DNA of 64,000 bases from Acanthacorydalis orientalis. Its lineage: Eukaryota; Arthropoda; Insecta; Megaloptera; Corydalidae. Position numbers and translations under genes: made by a program. The notes under the pieces were generated by a model that was not told the origin of the DNA, did not search any database, and worked only from the letters and a program-made list of their open reading frames with translations. Numbering within the stretch: position 1 is the first letter of the stretch; every line of letters begins with the position of its first letter. This document shows positions 52,602 through 64,000 of the stretch, piece by piece. The stretch lies in the NCBI GenBank assembly GCA_034766995.1, contig CM068317.1, positions 31,687,001-31,751,000 of the forward strand, read 5' to 3'.

Positions 52602-53584
52602 TTAATCAAAATAAGCTCCATCGGCGTCAATGTTTTTTTCCACCGAGAAATTAAATTGTTTATCCCATTTTTATAAAAATAGACATTTTTAGAGCTTATA
52701 AAGTTTTCGAATCCTTGAATCACTTCTGTTTGGTTTCAGATTTTTTTTTATTTCTTAATTAATATTCCAAGTGGCGAAAAAGATGATAGCATGTCGATGA
52801 AAAATCTGATAAATAAGAGGGATGAGGTAAAACTTCATAATTTATTGAATTTAATTTGGAAATTATGATTCGAGATGTGTATAGTCCAGCATTCTCTTGC
52901 AATAGTATCGGCCCATATCTATTGATTAGCAGTGGCCGTTTTGTTTTTAATTTTTCATTCATGTTGTTGATTTCGCGACAATATGAATCAGCAATTTTAA
53001 AAAATAATGGATTATTTCTTTATTTGTCCACCACATAGTAACCGTAAGTTTCTTTTGGTGTAATGATTGCTTAGGTGTGTGACCTGGTGTTTCATTTGCA
53101 TTTAACCGTTGTCCAGATCTTTTTCTGTTATCATACAGAATCCACTTTTCATCACAAGTAATAATTCGATTTAAAAATTGAATTTTATCATTCCGAATCT
53201 CTCAGTTTCTTTTCTTCAGTCTCAGTTTCTAAGCATCTGTCAATATGCGTGCGGCACCCACTTATCCCAACTATTTCACCTTTCATATGGCAGCGAGATG
53301 ACGAGAAACAGTCATAACATTAACACTTAAATCCCATGCGAGAGTTCGAACTGTTTTATGTGGATTAGCTTCCACTATGGCTCTTAAATGTTCTTCGTTC
53401 ACAACGGTTTTGTACCTTCCTAGAGTCTCATTATCGAGATTCATATTACCGGAAAGAAATTTTTTGAACCATAATTAAATTCTTATCTGGCTAGTCGACC
53501 CTTCTCCGAAAGCCCCATTGATATTTCCACCTGATACCATTGCATTTTGTCCCAGCTTCAAGTCATAAAAAAAGGAGTTCAAAT
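52602..53584 (-). pseudogene. Dead mariner (DD34D) transposase
   Basis: Read on the minus strand, this spans almost the whole transposase of the mariner family, roughly 330 codons against about 345 in intact copies. Visible in order: FYDLKLGQNAMVSGGNINGA near the start; a helix-turn-helix region VRTLAWDLSVNVMTVSRHLA; CDEKWILYDNRKRSGQ with the first catalytic Asp; LHQKKLTVTMWW; RPLLINRYGPILLQENAG; NYEVLPHPSYLSDFSSTCYH; and the end DADGAYFD with its TAA at 52,602. It is broken by several stops and frameshifts. The second catalytic Asp (normally HDNA) is Glu, and the third (normally SDYH or TDYH) is Cys. The initiator Met and terminal inverted repeats are not evident. It lies between units 4 and 5 of the array, so it either inserted into the array or marks a rearranged junction. 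Confidence 0.92.
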
Positions 53585-54852
53585 AGATTTGGAGTCGTAG
53601 CTTATGTTTTTTTTTGTTTGCAGGTTTTCTTTTTCAGGTCCCAGAACTTCAATCTCTTTTGTTTTTTTTTTGTAATTTAAAGTAGATTTTTTGCTTTGTC
53701 GATTCAGTAAATTAATTTTTTGTACATTTTAATTAGTTTGGTTGTTAATTTTTTGCTTTTATTCTTTTTAATATTAGTATTGATTTGTTTTTAATGAATT
53801 AGTAGTAGTTTTATTTTATTTCAATTTTATTTTTTTAATTCTAGCTTTTATTTTATTTTTAAGTTTTTTTTTAGTCGATTTAAAGTAGCTTAATTTTGTT
53901 TTCATAATTAACTTCAATCCCTCCCTCGATGGATTTCGAGCCCTAGATTAAAGTTTTGTTTTTCTCTTCTTTTTCCTTTCCTTTTCTTGTCTTCTTGTTT
54001 TCTCTTTCAGGTCCCAGAACTTCATTCTCTTTTTTTGTTTGCTGCAATTTAAAGTAGATTTTTTGCTTTATCGATTCAGTAAATTTAATTTTTTGTAGAC
54101 TTTAATTAGTTTGATTGTTAATTTTTTGCTTTCATTTTTTATTTTTTAATATTAGTACTGATTTGTTTTTAATGAATTAGTAGTAGTTTTAGTTTGTTTC
54201 AATTTTATTTTTTGAATTCTAGCTTATATTTGATTTTTAAGTTTTGTTTTTAGTCGATTTAAAGTAGCTTAATTTTGTTTTCATAATTAACTTCAATCCC
54301 TCCCTCAATGGATTTGGAGTTCTAGATCAAAGGTTTGTATTTCTCTTCATGTTTTCTCTTTCAGGTCCCAGAACTTCAATCTCTTTTTTTTGTTGTAATT
54401 TAGAGTACATTTTTTGCTTTGTCGATTCAGTACATTTAGAGTTTTTTGTAGATTTTAATTAGTTTGATTGTTATTTTTTTGCTTTTATTCTTTTTAATAT
54501 TAGTATTGATTTGTTTTTGATGAATTAGTATTAGTTTTTTTTGTTTCAGTTTTATTTTTTTAATTGTAGCTTTTATTTGATTTTTAAGTTTTGTTTCTAG
54601 TCGATTTAAAGTAGCCTAATTTTGTTTTCATATTTAACTTCATTCCCTCACCATGGATTGTGGTGTAATGGTACAAATCGTATCATTGCCATGTGTGTTT
54701 GGTAATCAAATCAATTATGCTTCATAACAGAATATACATATTAAGATTCTAATACAAGTGATAACGCGTTTTGGAATCTTGTATTTATTATTCGCCTTTG
54801 ATACATAATTTATTTGGTTAATGTGTGATTCCCGGAATTGCGTTTGTGTTGT

Positions 54853-54904
<52 letters not shown>

Positions 54905-55190
54905 ACACACGTAAATCCACATCGATTTCAATTAATTATTATTTTTTTTGATAATATTTAATTTTTTCCATTTCCTGTCAGTTTCTTCTCAAAACGATAA
55001 TATTTTTAATTTTTATCATTTAATACACGAACAGAAAATTTCAATTACCATTTCTTAAACAATTAATCGATTTTTCTTCGTGATATTCTTTCTATTATTG
55101 AACATATAAACATTCAAAAACTTTCAATACAAAAATTCATATCAAATATAATATCCGTATTACAATGAATAATTTTTTATTACAACAATA
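53585..55190 (+). repeat. Array unit 5, degenerate, with internal triplication and deletion
   Basis: The segment from GAGTCSTAGCTTATG through CAGGTCCCAGAACTTC and the following T-rich part is present three times (anchors at 53,637, 54,010 and 54,364, spacing 373 and 354). The third copy continues with the 43-nt hairpin and a TA tract (54,859-54,901). After the TA tract the sequence jumps to the part equivalent to 40,550-40,800 of unit 1, so about 550 bases, including the mini-intron, are missing. Similarity fades near 55,190. Confidence 0.75.
54651..54693 (+). other. 43-nt hairpin with G-T intermediate, unit 5
   Basis: The 5' side keeps TAATGGTAC while the 3' side reads GTATCATTG. The pair that is G-C in units 1, 2 and 4 and A-T in unit 3 is here G-T (G-U in RNA), a stable intermediate. 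Confidence 0.7.
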
Positions 55191-55192
55191 AA

Positions 55193-56520
55193 TAATTAAA
55201 AATCAGTCAAAAGGTTCCCTAGAAAATATCTAGAATTTTTAAAAAATTATTTCTTATTAAACCAAATAAATTTGTTTCAGAAATTGTATGATAATGTTGT
55301 TGTAGTCTTTTGGACAATATTACTAAAATATAAATTACAGTATTTTTAAAAATCTCTTGTTTAAATATCTATATTTTAATAATAATTTTATTTAATTAAA
55401 TAATTTATTCATATTTTTATTAATTGATTCACCCAAATGTCAAGATAGCTGAGTCGCCTTCAAGACAAATCCAATAAGAAAATAAATGAAGATCATGCTG
55501 AAAAAAGAAGTCTGAAGAAATTACTGCGGAGTTCTTGCAATGAAAATGATAATAAGTTTGTTTAAACTTTTTTCAAAATTTACTAATAAGTAATTTTACT
55601 TTTCCTTTAAATTCAAATTGATAATGATTTTTGAAAACAAGTAATTAAAAATCAGTCTAAATGATTCCCTAAAAAATATCCAGAATTTTTAAAAAATTAT
55701 TTCTTATTAAACCAAATAAATTTGTTTCAGAAATTGTATCATAATGTTGTTAGTCTTTTGGACAATATTACTAAAATATAAATTACAGTATTTCTAAAAA
55801 TCTCTTGCTTAAATATCAGTACTTTAATTACAATTTTATTTAATTAAATAATTTATTTATATTTTTATTAATTGATTCATCCAAATGCCACAATATCTGA
55901 GTCGCCTTCAAGACAAATCCAATAAGAAAACAAATGAAGGTCAGGATGAAAAAAGAAATCCTTGAAGAAATTACTGCCAAATTCTTGCATTGAAAATGAT
56001 AATAAGTTTGTTTAAACTTTTTTCAAAATGTACTAAGAAGTAATTGTATTTCTTTTCTTTTAGATTCAAATTGATAATCATTTTTGAAAACAAATAATTA
56101 AAAATCAGTCAAAAAGATTCTCTTGAAAATATCTAGAATTTGCAAGAAATTATTTTTTATTAAACCAAATAAATTTATTTCAGAATTTGTATGAAAATGT
56201 TGTTAGTCTTTTGGACAATATTACTAAAATATAAATTACAGTATTTTTAAAAATCTCTTGTTTAAATATCTGTATTTTAAAAATAATTTTATTTAATTAA
56301 ATAATTTATTCATATTTTTATTAATTGATTCACCCAAATGTCAAGACAGCTGAGTCGCCTTCAAGACAAATCCAATAAGAAAATAAATGAAGATCATGCT
56401 GAAAAAAGAAGTCTGAAGAAATTACTACGGAGTTCTTGCAATGAAAATGTTAATAAGTTTGTTTAAACTTTTTTCAAAATTTACTAAGAAGTAATTTTAC
56501 TTTTCCTTTAAATTCAAATC
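55193..56520 (+). repeat. Three-copy tandem repeat of about 450 bp
   Basis: Copies start at 55,193, 55,642 and 56,095 with TAATTAAAAATCAGTC. Each contains TTTTGGACAATATTACTAAA, an AT-rich middle, CTGAGTCGCCTTCAAGACAA and a GAAAATGATAATAAG-like end. Copies 1 and 3 are closest to each other. Only the last third of each copy has exon-like composition. Its origin is unknown. Confidence 0.85.
56338..56466 (+). CDS. Short open frame (42 aa) in repeat copy 3; broken in the other copies
   Basis: Copy 3 reads MSRQLSRLQDKSNKKINEDH and continues to a Lys-rich end before TAA. Copy 1 (ATG 55,437) has TAG in place of the fourth codon CAG; copy 2 starts MPQYLSRLQDKSNKK and stops early at a frameshift. The frame is Lys/Asn-rich and hydrophilic, with no known family. 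It may be a fragment of an exon that was duplicated, or chance. Confidence 0.2.
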   Translation: MSRQLSRLQDKSNKKINEDHAEKRSLKKLLRSSCNENVNKFV

Positions 56521-56759
56521 ATCTATATATCTATCTATACATGTATCATTTATATTTTAATCGAGGTTATTCAGACAGCCATTTGTATAAAAGTACCACT
56601 TTTTTATTTCGGATGAAGAAATAGTTTAAATAATAATGAAATAAAGTAGTGAGGAAGAAAATTAAAACGTTAATAAATTAACAAATATTAAAATGAATAG
56701 AAACGTATACGGAAATAAAATTTCAAAATGGAAAATGGACGGAAACAAGTGTTCTGTCT

Positions 56760-56813
<54 letters not shown>

Positions 56814-57599
56814 GCATGTATATGTGTGTATGCGTATGTGTGTATTTTTTAACTATGATTTTCAGATATGCTTTTTATTATTTTGCAAAAACATACAAAA
56901 ATTAAATCCAAATCAAGGAAAAAATTTGAGATGATATATTTAATGAGAAGTACTAAAATGTTAACAAAAAAAAATCGTAATCACTATGCCAATGATGTAT
57001 AAAAAAGCTGAACGCTGAAAAAAATTAACGATGTTATGAAAAAATACCAGTTTCAGTTCTCCACATTGGGATGTGGACTGTTTATTTTTTATGTGTATAC
57101 TAATCAATATTTTTTACAGCTGGCTAAAAATAATTAATCTTAAATGTTTGTACAAGAAGTTTATTAATTAAATAATGGACCAAATGTTGGAATAAAATAA
57201 TACGACCGATTGATAAAAAATACCTTTCAGTTTCAATTAATATACATTTTTGAATAAAGCAGAACATGGATATAAAGTTGAAAATGGGATTTATTTGGAA
57301 TGGAATTAAATTAAAATCGAATATCGAAAAAATGGAACATCAAACAAATAAACAATGAAAGGTGAAGTTTTAATTATTATTTTTTTTCTCTTAGGAAAGA
57401 AGTGAATACCGAAAACAAGAAAGTAAATCAAAAATATAATTAACATTTTATCTTTAATGAGTCCAAAGAGAAAAAAATCAAATATTCTTCCACATATTTT
57501 AATAAAAAATGTATAATTATAATAAAATATTATTGGAGAAATAGAGGCAATTAATATCAAACTAGAAATATGAGAATAAAAAATAAAAAAAGAAAATAA
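56521..57599. other. Non-coding AT-rich stretch with (CT)n(TA)n
   Basis: A compound microsatellite (CT)n-(TA)n lies at about 56,758-56,812, followed by TG-rich sequence. Otherwise AT-rich, with no exon recognised on either strand. Confidence 0.4.
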
Positions 57600-57696
57600 A
57601 TATACAAAGGTAGTAGAAGTTTAAACTGAGAGGTTTTATGTTTTATTTAATTTGTCTAATATTTTTTTTATTTCAGATTCTATTATTTTTAATATG

Positions 57697-57750
<54 letters not shown>

Positions 57751-57905
57751 CATTTTTAATTAAGTTCTAAATATAGTTAAGTTCTATATAGTTAAGTTCT
57801 AAATATAAGCTAATAGTTTTCTTTTCAGATCATATTTAAAGGTTTTTTGTTTTTTTTTTAATTTCTAATCCTTTTTCTTTCAGCTGTGTAAGTAAGGTTG
57901 TGTGT

Positions 57906-57966
<61 letters not shown>

Positions 57967-58131
57967 GCTTAATTAATAATTTTTATTTTCAGGAATAACA
58001 TTTTTAATCGTAATGTTTTTTCCTTTCAGATTCTAATTTTTGTAAAATATTTTTTTCAACTTTTTTATAATTTTAATGATATATTTTATTTTTAGGTTTA
58101 ATAATGTATGAATGTCGGTGTGTGTGTATGA

Positions 58132-58205
<74 letters not shown>

Positions 58206-58300
58206 AGTGACTAATATAAATTTTTGTTTCGTGATTTTTAGCGTAATGGTCATATTTTCCATTTTAGGTTTCAATCAATAAAATATATAATAAAATATGC
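57600..58300 (+). other. Cluster of splice-acceptor-like tracts between three long TA runs
   Basis: Polypyrimidine-AG sequences occur near 57,677, 57,829, 57,884, 57,993, 58,030, 58,096, 58,241 and 58,267 (for example TTTTTATTTCAG, TTTTTCTTTCAG, TTTTCCTTTCAG). TA runs lie at 57,700-57,748, 57,910-57,963 and 58,135-58,202. No exon with a donor follows any of them. It loosely resembles the T-rich, CTTTCAG-containing part of the array units and may be an old relic of one. Confidence 0.35.
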
Positions 58301-59339
58301 CTAAGAATCATTTTCGAAAATATGGACTTTTATATAATTTATAGAATACAATCAATGCATTTTAAAATTCGAGTTTAGCTAGAATAGGTTTAGCTTTTTG
58401 TTTTTAAGTTCGCTTTTATTTTTGATCTTTTTTATATAAATTTGGTTTTATAATATATTAACTTCTATTTCATTTTCGATAAAAATTAATTATTTCAAAC
58501 GATTTTTTATTTTGTTAGTATACTTTTCTAAAAATTTTAAATAATTTCTTATTAAAGTTAGGATTAGATTAGGGTTGGTTTTCGGATCAACACGGTAGGT
58601 CTTCTACATATCTGCAACCTCAAAGTGGTGTAGAAGTGGCAACATACTCAAAATATTCAGTGAAATTTTATCACAAAAAAAAATAAGAAAGGAATTTTGG
58701 TTTTATTTCTTTATAGAAATATATAAATGATAAAATTAAATAAAGATAAATATTTCAAATAATGTTTCACTGAAATATTTTACATATGGCTAATGCAGAT
58801 GAAATAAATATATATATATATATATATACATCCATAAAAAAATTCATGACATCCACTTATTTGTTTATGATGTCAAGGTTTTGACGATTTGTTTATGACA
58901 CCCAGTTTATTTATGTTCACTGCCAATTATAAAACCATATACAAAATGACTTATAAATCGAACAACTAACGCTATCCGTTACTGTCATAGTAAACTAAAT
59001 AGCATACTCATGTATTTCTATGTTGTTTTTACCGATCTGACCACTACTTGTCATCTAAAGTCTAACTATAGTTGCAACCCTTTGTACCTATAAATTATAA
59101 AATATATACATATTTTGATTTAAATAATATGCATTTTGTAAACTGTTGTAAACTTTTAATAACAAAAGTTTACAAAAATATTAAATAAAAATTTATTTAT
59201 TCCTAAAATTGGCTATTTTTATACTTTTTTTTGATTAATGTTGAATATATTTGTATATGTTTAAAAGTGAATTAATATATAATATACTTCATATAAAAGA
59301 GGAAGATAAAGTTTGAATGAAAAAATAACATTGTCAATA
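58301..59339. other. Upstream region of DHX36
   Basis: AT-rich. 58,558-58,640 contains AGGGTTGGTTTTCGGATCAA and GTGGTGTAGAAGTGGCAAC, weakly like the structured block of the array units. 58,858-58,910 repeats TTTGTTTATGA twice (forkhead-type core TGTTTA). The DHX36 promoter should lie in the last few hundred bases, but no TATA or initiator is decisive. Confidence 0.35.
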
Positions 59340-62300
59340 ATGTCTTATCATAATAAAGGAGGCGATAGACGTAAAGAATGGAGAAAAGAAAGAAATGCTT
59401 CTTCAAATAAAACTTTCTCTGGTAATCGGTTTCGTGGTGGTAGATATCAAAGATTTGGTTCAAATATGAATAGAGGAGATAATATAACAAATTTTTATGA
59501 TGTTGCGGGACCATCAAATGCTTTTAAATCTCATCGGCAACATCATCCTTTGGGTTTAAAAGGAGCTCAAATAGGCCTTTTTTATCGTAATTTACAAAAA
59601 AAAACCAGTAAAATTAATATTAAACCAGTAAATATTAATTATTATAAATTTGTACTTAATTTTATTGATGAATTACTATCTAATTTATTTCAGACTTTAA
59701 CTGTTTCATTATCAAATAACACAAAGATAAAAATCAAGGAACTGTTATCATCAATTCGTTCAGATGAAAATAATATTGTAAAAAGTGAAGTGCCCGATGA
59801 AAAGTATGAATTTATTTCAGAATCAGATTTTAAAACAAAATTTCTAGATACTATAAAAATTAGTATTGAAGAGAAACTATCAAATGTAGATAACTTATCA
59901 ACCGTATGTCGAAAGAAAGAATTAGATGAATTTCTACATACTAAACTCGAAACTAAAGTTGAAAATGATACTAAATATCAAAATATGTTAAATTTCCGTA
60001 CCAAATTACCTAGCTTTAAAGAAAGATATGCTATTCTAAAATTAGTTAAAGAAAATCAAGTAATTGTAATTAGTGGAGAAACAGGTTGTGGTAAGACAAC
60101 TCAAGTAGCTCAGTTTATTCTTGATGAATATATTTCAGAAAATAAAGGTTCTCTTTGTAAAATAATCTGCACTCAACCAAGACGAATAAGTGCTGTAACA
60201 GTAGCAGAAAGAGTTGCAGAAGAAAGAGGGGAAAAGTGTGGAGAAGCTAGTGTTGGTTACCAAATTCGACTCGAGAAGTTAGTTGGTATTTAAATTATGT
60301 TTATAATAATATTTGTTACTCTGTGATTTTATAAATTGTATTTTTAGAAAACTGCCAAGACGATGTGCATCAATTTTATTTTGTACAACTGGAGTTTTAC
60401 TTGAACAGATGAAATCAAATCCAGCATTACATGGAATTTCTCATCTTATATTAGATGAAATTCATGAACGGGATATACAGTCTGACTTTATTATAACACT
60501 TTTAAAATCTGTTATAAAAAAGCGAGTAGATTTAAAATTAATTCTAATGAGTGCTACACTGAATGCAGAGCGTTTCTCTGCATACTATGATAATTGCCCC
60601 TGTATTAATATTCCTGGTTTTACATTTCCAGTCAAGGAATATTATTTAGAAGATGTATTAGAAATGACAAAATTTACTTTTCCTCAAGTGAAGAATATTA
60701 CTGGTTGGCGTAAACATTTAAAAAAAAATAAAGACAATAGAAAAATAGCTGAAGAATTTAGTTGTTTTATTGAACCATATGTTCGACATCTAGAGTCTAA
60801 GAAAAAATATTCACATCATGTTTTACAACAACTTAGAAATGTAATGTCTGAAGAATTGAATATTGATTTAGTATATGAAACATTGAAACATATTTGTTTA
60901 ACTCAAGATGAAGGTGCTATATTAGTTTTCTTACCAGGATTTGCTGATATCTCAATGTTACATAAAAGGATTGCAAATTCAGGATTATTTCCAAATGAAA
61001 AATATATTGTTGTTCCTTTGCATTCTAAAATGCCAACATTACATCAAAAGCAAGCATTCATGAAACCAACGAAAGGTGTTAGAAAAATCATTATTGCTAC
61101 AAATATTGCAGAAACTTCAATAACCATCGATGATATTGTATATGTGATAGATTGCGGAAAAATTAAAATGAAAAATTATAAAGTAGAAGAAAATTTACAA
61201 ACTTTATCTGCAGAATGGGTTAGTTTAGCCAATGCTACACAGAGGCGAGGAAGAGCTGGTCGGGTTCAAGCTGGTGTATGTTATCATTTATTTACAAAAG
61301 CAAGAGAAATGATTTTAGAACAATATCAACTTCCAGAAATGTTACGATCACGACTTGATGAAGTTATTTTAAGAATAAAAGTACTACAGTTGGGTACAGC
61401 AGAACTATTTCTGAATAATGTTATGGATCCTCCAGAAATAAAAGCAATCGAAAACTCTATAAAGTTATTAAAATGTTTAAATGCATTAGATGAAGATGAA
61501 AATTTAACTCCATTAGGGTATCACTTAGCGAACTTACCTTCAGATCCACAAAGTGGAAAAATGATTCTGATGGGTGCATTGTTTAGTTGTGTAGATCCTG
61601 TATTTTCAGTTGCTGCATCATTGGCATTTAAAGATGCTTTCTTATTACCATTAGGTAAAGAAAAAGAGATAGAAAAACAGAAACGTAAATTGGGTAACAA
61701 TTTAAAAAGTGATCATATAGTATTAATAGAAGCTTTGAAAGGATGGGAAAGAGCAACTAAAGGTGGTGAAGGAAAGAATTTTTGTTGGGACTACTTTTTA
61801 AGTGAATTTACATTAATCCAATTAAAAAATATGAAACATCAGTTTGCAGAGTTGTTGCATGAAATGAAATTTTTAAAAAGTGGAAATGTGAAAGCACCTG
61901 AAAATAACTTAAATTCAAATAATGTGAGTTTAGTAAAAGCCATAATTTGTTGTGGTTTGTATCCAAATGTTGCCAAAGTCAGGTATGTAAGACACTCAAA
62001 TGAATAATGATCAATAAATATTTTTTTTTTTTAAATATTACATCATAAATACAGTTAAATATAAATAATATGAATTATATGAAGTATAAATATGTACATA
62101 TCTATATTTTTAATAAAAATAATTAGGTGAAAGTGAAGTTAATAGTGAAATAAAATAAATAATAAATTTTCACAATTAGTTCACACAGATAATTTAATGA
62201 AACATATGTAAAAAATAAGTTTCTTAATATTAATACTTCATATAATTCATATTATTTATATTTAAGTAACTATTACATTTTTTAGTCGATTTCAAAACCT

Positions 62301-62808
62301 GAAAACTCCAAAATTAATGACTGTAGAAGATGGTAGAGTTGATATCTTTCCTGGATCCATTAATGCATCTCAAGTTACGTTCGAATCCCCATTTTTAGTA
62401 TATCACAGTAAAGTGAAATCATCTTGTATATATCTTCACGACACTACAATGGTCTACCCATTACCATTAATATTTTTTGGTGATAAAATATCTTGTGGTG
62501 TTGAAGATAATGGTCTTGAGACAATATCAATAAATGAATTAATAAAATTTCGTTGTACACTAAATGATGCTAAATTAATTATAGAACTTCGTAAAAAATT
62601 GAACGATATACTAGAACATAAAGCTGCTCATCCGGGTGTCATCGATTGGTCACAACAGACTCAAGAAGTTGAAATTTTAAGGTATGTATTTTCTTTTAAG
62701 TCATATAAGAAACTAATTCATTTTTTTTGTTTCAGAGTTATACAGTATTTAATAACATTAGAACATTCTGCAGATCTGGAACAAGATGATGACAATGAAG
62801 ATTTCTGA
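59340..62808 (+). CDS. DHX36: DEAH-box helicase DHX36 (RHAU), complete, four exons
   Basis: ATP-dependent 3'-to-5' helicase that unwinds G-quadruplex DNA and RNA. Exons: 59,340-60,277, 60,348-61,982, 62,286-62,681 and 62,736-62,808; introns of 70, 303 and 54 bp with GT...AG ends. The joined frame gives 1,013 residues (human protein 1,008). The start at 59,340 gives [11 protein letters not shown], like the vertebrate MSY start; an in-frame ATG nine codons upstream (59,313) is an alternative. Seen: a Gly/Arg/Asn-rich N-terminus; the DHX36-specific motif [15 protein letters not shown] at residues 69-83, which binds quadruplexes; motif I GETGCGKT 246-253; Ia TQPRRISA 278-285; II DEIH 349-352; III SAT 381-383; [10 protein letters not shown] 564-572; [10 protein letters not shown] 611-618; then winged-helix, ratchet and OB-fold regions (IYLHDTT, FFGD). 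The acidic C-terminus EQDDDNEDF replaces the longer vertebrate tail. No catalytic residue is missing. Confidence 0.97.
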
Positions 62809-62834
62809 AGTGATTTATTATACAAAATTTTATT

Positions 62835-62840
62835 AATAAA
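62835..62840 (+). terminator. Poly(A) signal of DHX36
   Basis: AATAAA 27 bases after the stop codon. A second AATAAA-like site (CTTAATAAAATG) lies near 62,910. Confidence 0.6.
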
Positions 62841-62934
62841 ATGTTAAATAATGGTTTTGTCAGTTTCTTCCTTTTTCCTTCTTATTCCATGAAAATTATT
62901 TTAGAATCTTAATAAAATGTTACTGGATAGAGAA

Positions 62935-62971
<37 letters not shown>

Positions 62972-63532
62972 AATTATATTGAAATAAATATAGCATTGAT
63001 TTCTCCCATCTTGGATGTGATTTTATTTTGAATTATACATATACATTAGCTATTTATTATTAAAATGTTGGTGATAAAAACAAACTAATAGCAGTTTATT
63101 TAATTTATACACTAAACTATTTTAATAACTTATTTCCTAATACGATATGAGAACGAATAAAATATTTTGTATATGTACTACTTGAAATGTGCATTCCTTT
63201 ATAAAATACATTCAATGCTTACCAAAATATCTTTAATTTTAAAACATTACATTGTGGATTCAAAATAATCATGAAATTAAAATGTTACAAATTGTAAGTA
63301 AGTTTGCATATATCAACGGAATCGTACATTTTTTATATTAGAATGATCAGAATTTTATCAGATTTCATAACAAATGAACATTAACAAGAAATATACTATG
63401 TACGTTAAATAAAATAAAAAAAAATCGCTTAAAAATATATTTAAATGTTTCAAAATAAAAAGTCAAATATTAAAATGCATTACTTGCAATTATTAATTGA
63501 ATTTTAAGAGAATTTTCTTTGTTTATTTTTAA

Positions 63533-63587
<55 letters not shown>

Positions 63588-64000
63588 GACCTCGCCCCCT
63601 GCTTGCAGTATTCGACCACTTGTCAATTATAAACGTCTAGATGTAGCCAAACAAAACGATAACATATTTTTAAAAACTCATTTATGTCTATATAATAATT
63701 ATCGCAGACAGATTGCAACGTTGCTGTTTTATATATGTGATAAACATATTTGGGTATCAGAACGACGTCATAAATAAATAAGTGACGTCATCGAAAATAT
63801 TTTGTGGATAATTTGTTTTTTTTTATATAAGCATAGTAACTTTCGACAAAATTGTAAATGTATATTCATAGTTAAATTCTGAAGTTTGGGTTATCAATTG
63901 TATGAACCCATACGTATTTGTTTGTTTTTGCATCTTTACATAATAGACGTGCGTTTATATATTTTCCAAAAGAGCATAGTTTTTGATACATTTAAAAAAG
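62841..64000. other. Non-coding right end
   Basis: AT-rich, with TA tracts at about 62,936-62,970 and 63,534-63,583. A less AT-rich patch follows at 63,585-63,800 (CCTCGCCCCCTGCTTGCAG, paired CRE-like sites), which may be the promoter of a gene beyond the window. No exon recognised. Confidence 0.4.
63763..63790. promoter_or_regulatory. Paired CRE-like sites
   Basis: CGACGTCA at 63,763-63,770 and a perfect palindromic CRE, TGACGTCA, at 63,783-63,790, 20 bases apart (about two helical turns). CREB/ATF-family factors bind this sequence in animals. Binding here is inferred. Confidence 0.35.

Noticed and set aside
57306..57560. 84-codon Phe/Ile-rich minus-strand frame
   Set aside because: Hydrophobicity follows from T-rich codons; no family, no conserved motif, no promoter or splice support.
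59272..59517. Minus-strand open frame overlapping the DHX36 start
   Set aside because: A shadow of the DHX36 first exon and its flank; low-complexity Phe/Tyr/Leu protein without homology.

Overview
This is a very AT-rich eukaryotic nuclear window with long gene-poor stretches, dozens of (TA)n microsatellites, short spliceosomal introns (about 60-70 bp) and eukaryotic ribosomal-protein and helicase genes. Together with decayed mariner and P-element-like transposons and a Forked/Espin-type gene with very long introns, this points to an insect. A hymenopteran (bee-like) genome is my guess, from composition only.

Layout. (1) Positions 1-31,000: mostly non-coding. It carries three minus-strand coding exons (28,109-28,485; 23,638-24,170; 358-1,244). 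The middle one encodes ankyrin repeats resembling the N-terminus of Espin/Forked actin-bundling proteins. All three begin with a Met just after an in-frame stop and end at an AG|GT donor in the same phase, so they could be alternative first coding exons of one gene continuing left of the window. (2) 31,732-32,274: a complete three-exon RpL37A (eL43) gene, minus strand, 92 residues, with a second leader-like sequence about 430 bp upstream. (3) 32,900-36,140: remains of a P-element/THAP9-type transposase, present as two direct copies about 1.65 kb apart. (4) 37,690-37,853: a hairpin-ended (TA)n element.

(5) 38,777-55,190 is the striking part: a tandem array of about 3.4-kb units (four near-complete plus a degenerate fifth). 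Three junctions carry a GC-rich block with a TATA box and a 41-bp palindrome just upstream. The units also carry several hairpins, a polypyrimidine-AG acceptor, an exactly 61-bp mini-intron and unit-borne TA tracts. One hairpin shows a compensatory base-pair change between copies. No convincing long protein is encoded, so I read the array as a locally amplified, promoter-bearing, structured non-coding RNA locus. A dead mariner (52,602-53,584, minus) sits inside its right end.

(6) 55,193-56,520: a 450-bp repeat in three copies. (7) 57,600-58,300: a cluster of splice-acceptor-like tracts between TA runs. (8) 59,340-62,808: a complete four-exon DHX36 (RHAU) DEAH-box G-quadruplex helicase, plus strand, 1,013 residues. 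(9) 62,841-64,000: non-coding, ending with a pair of CRE-like sites.

The genes are independent housekeeping or structural genes; nothing suggests a shared pathway. The unit array is the best candidate for something undescribed.
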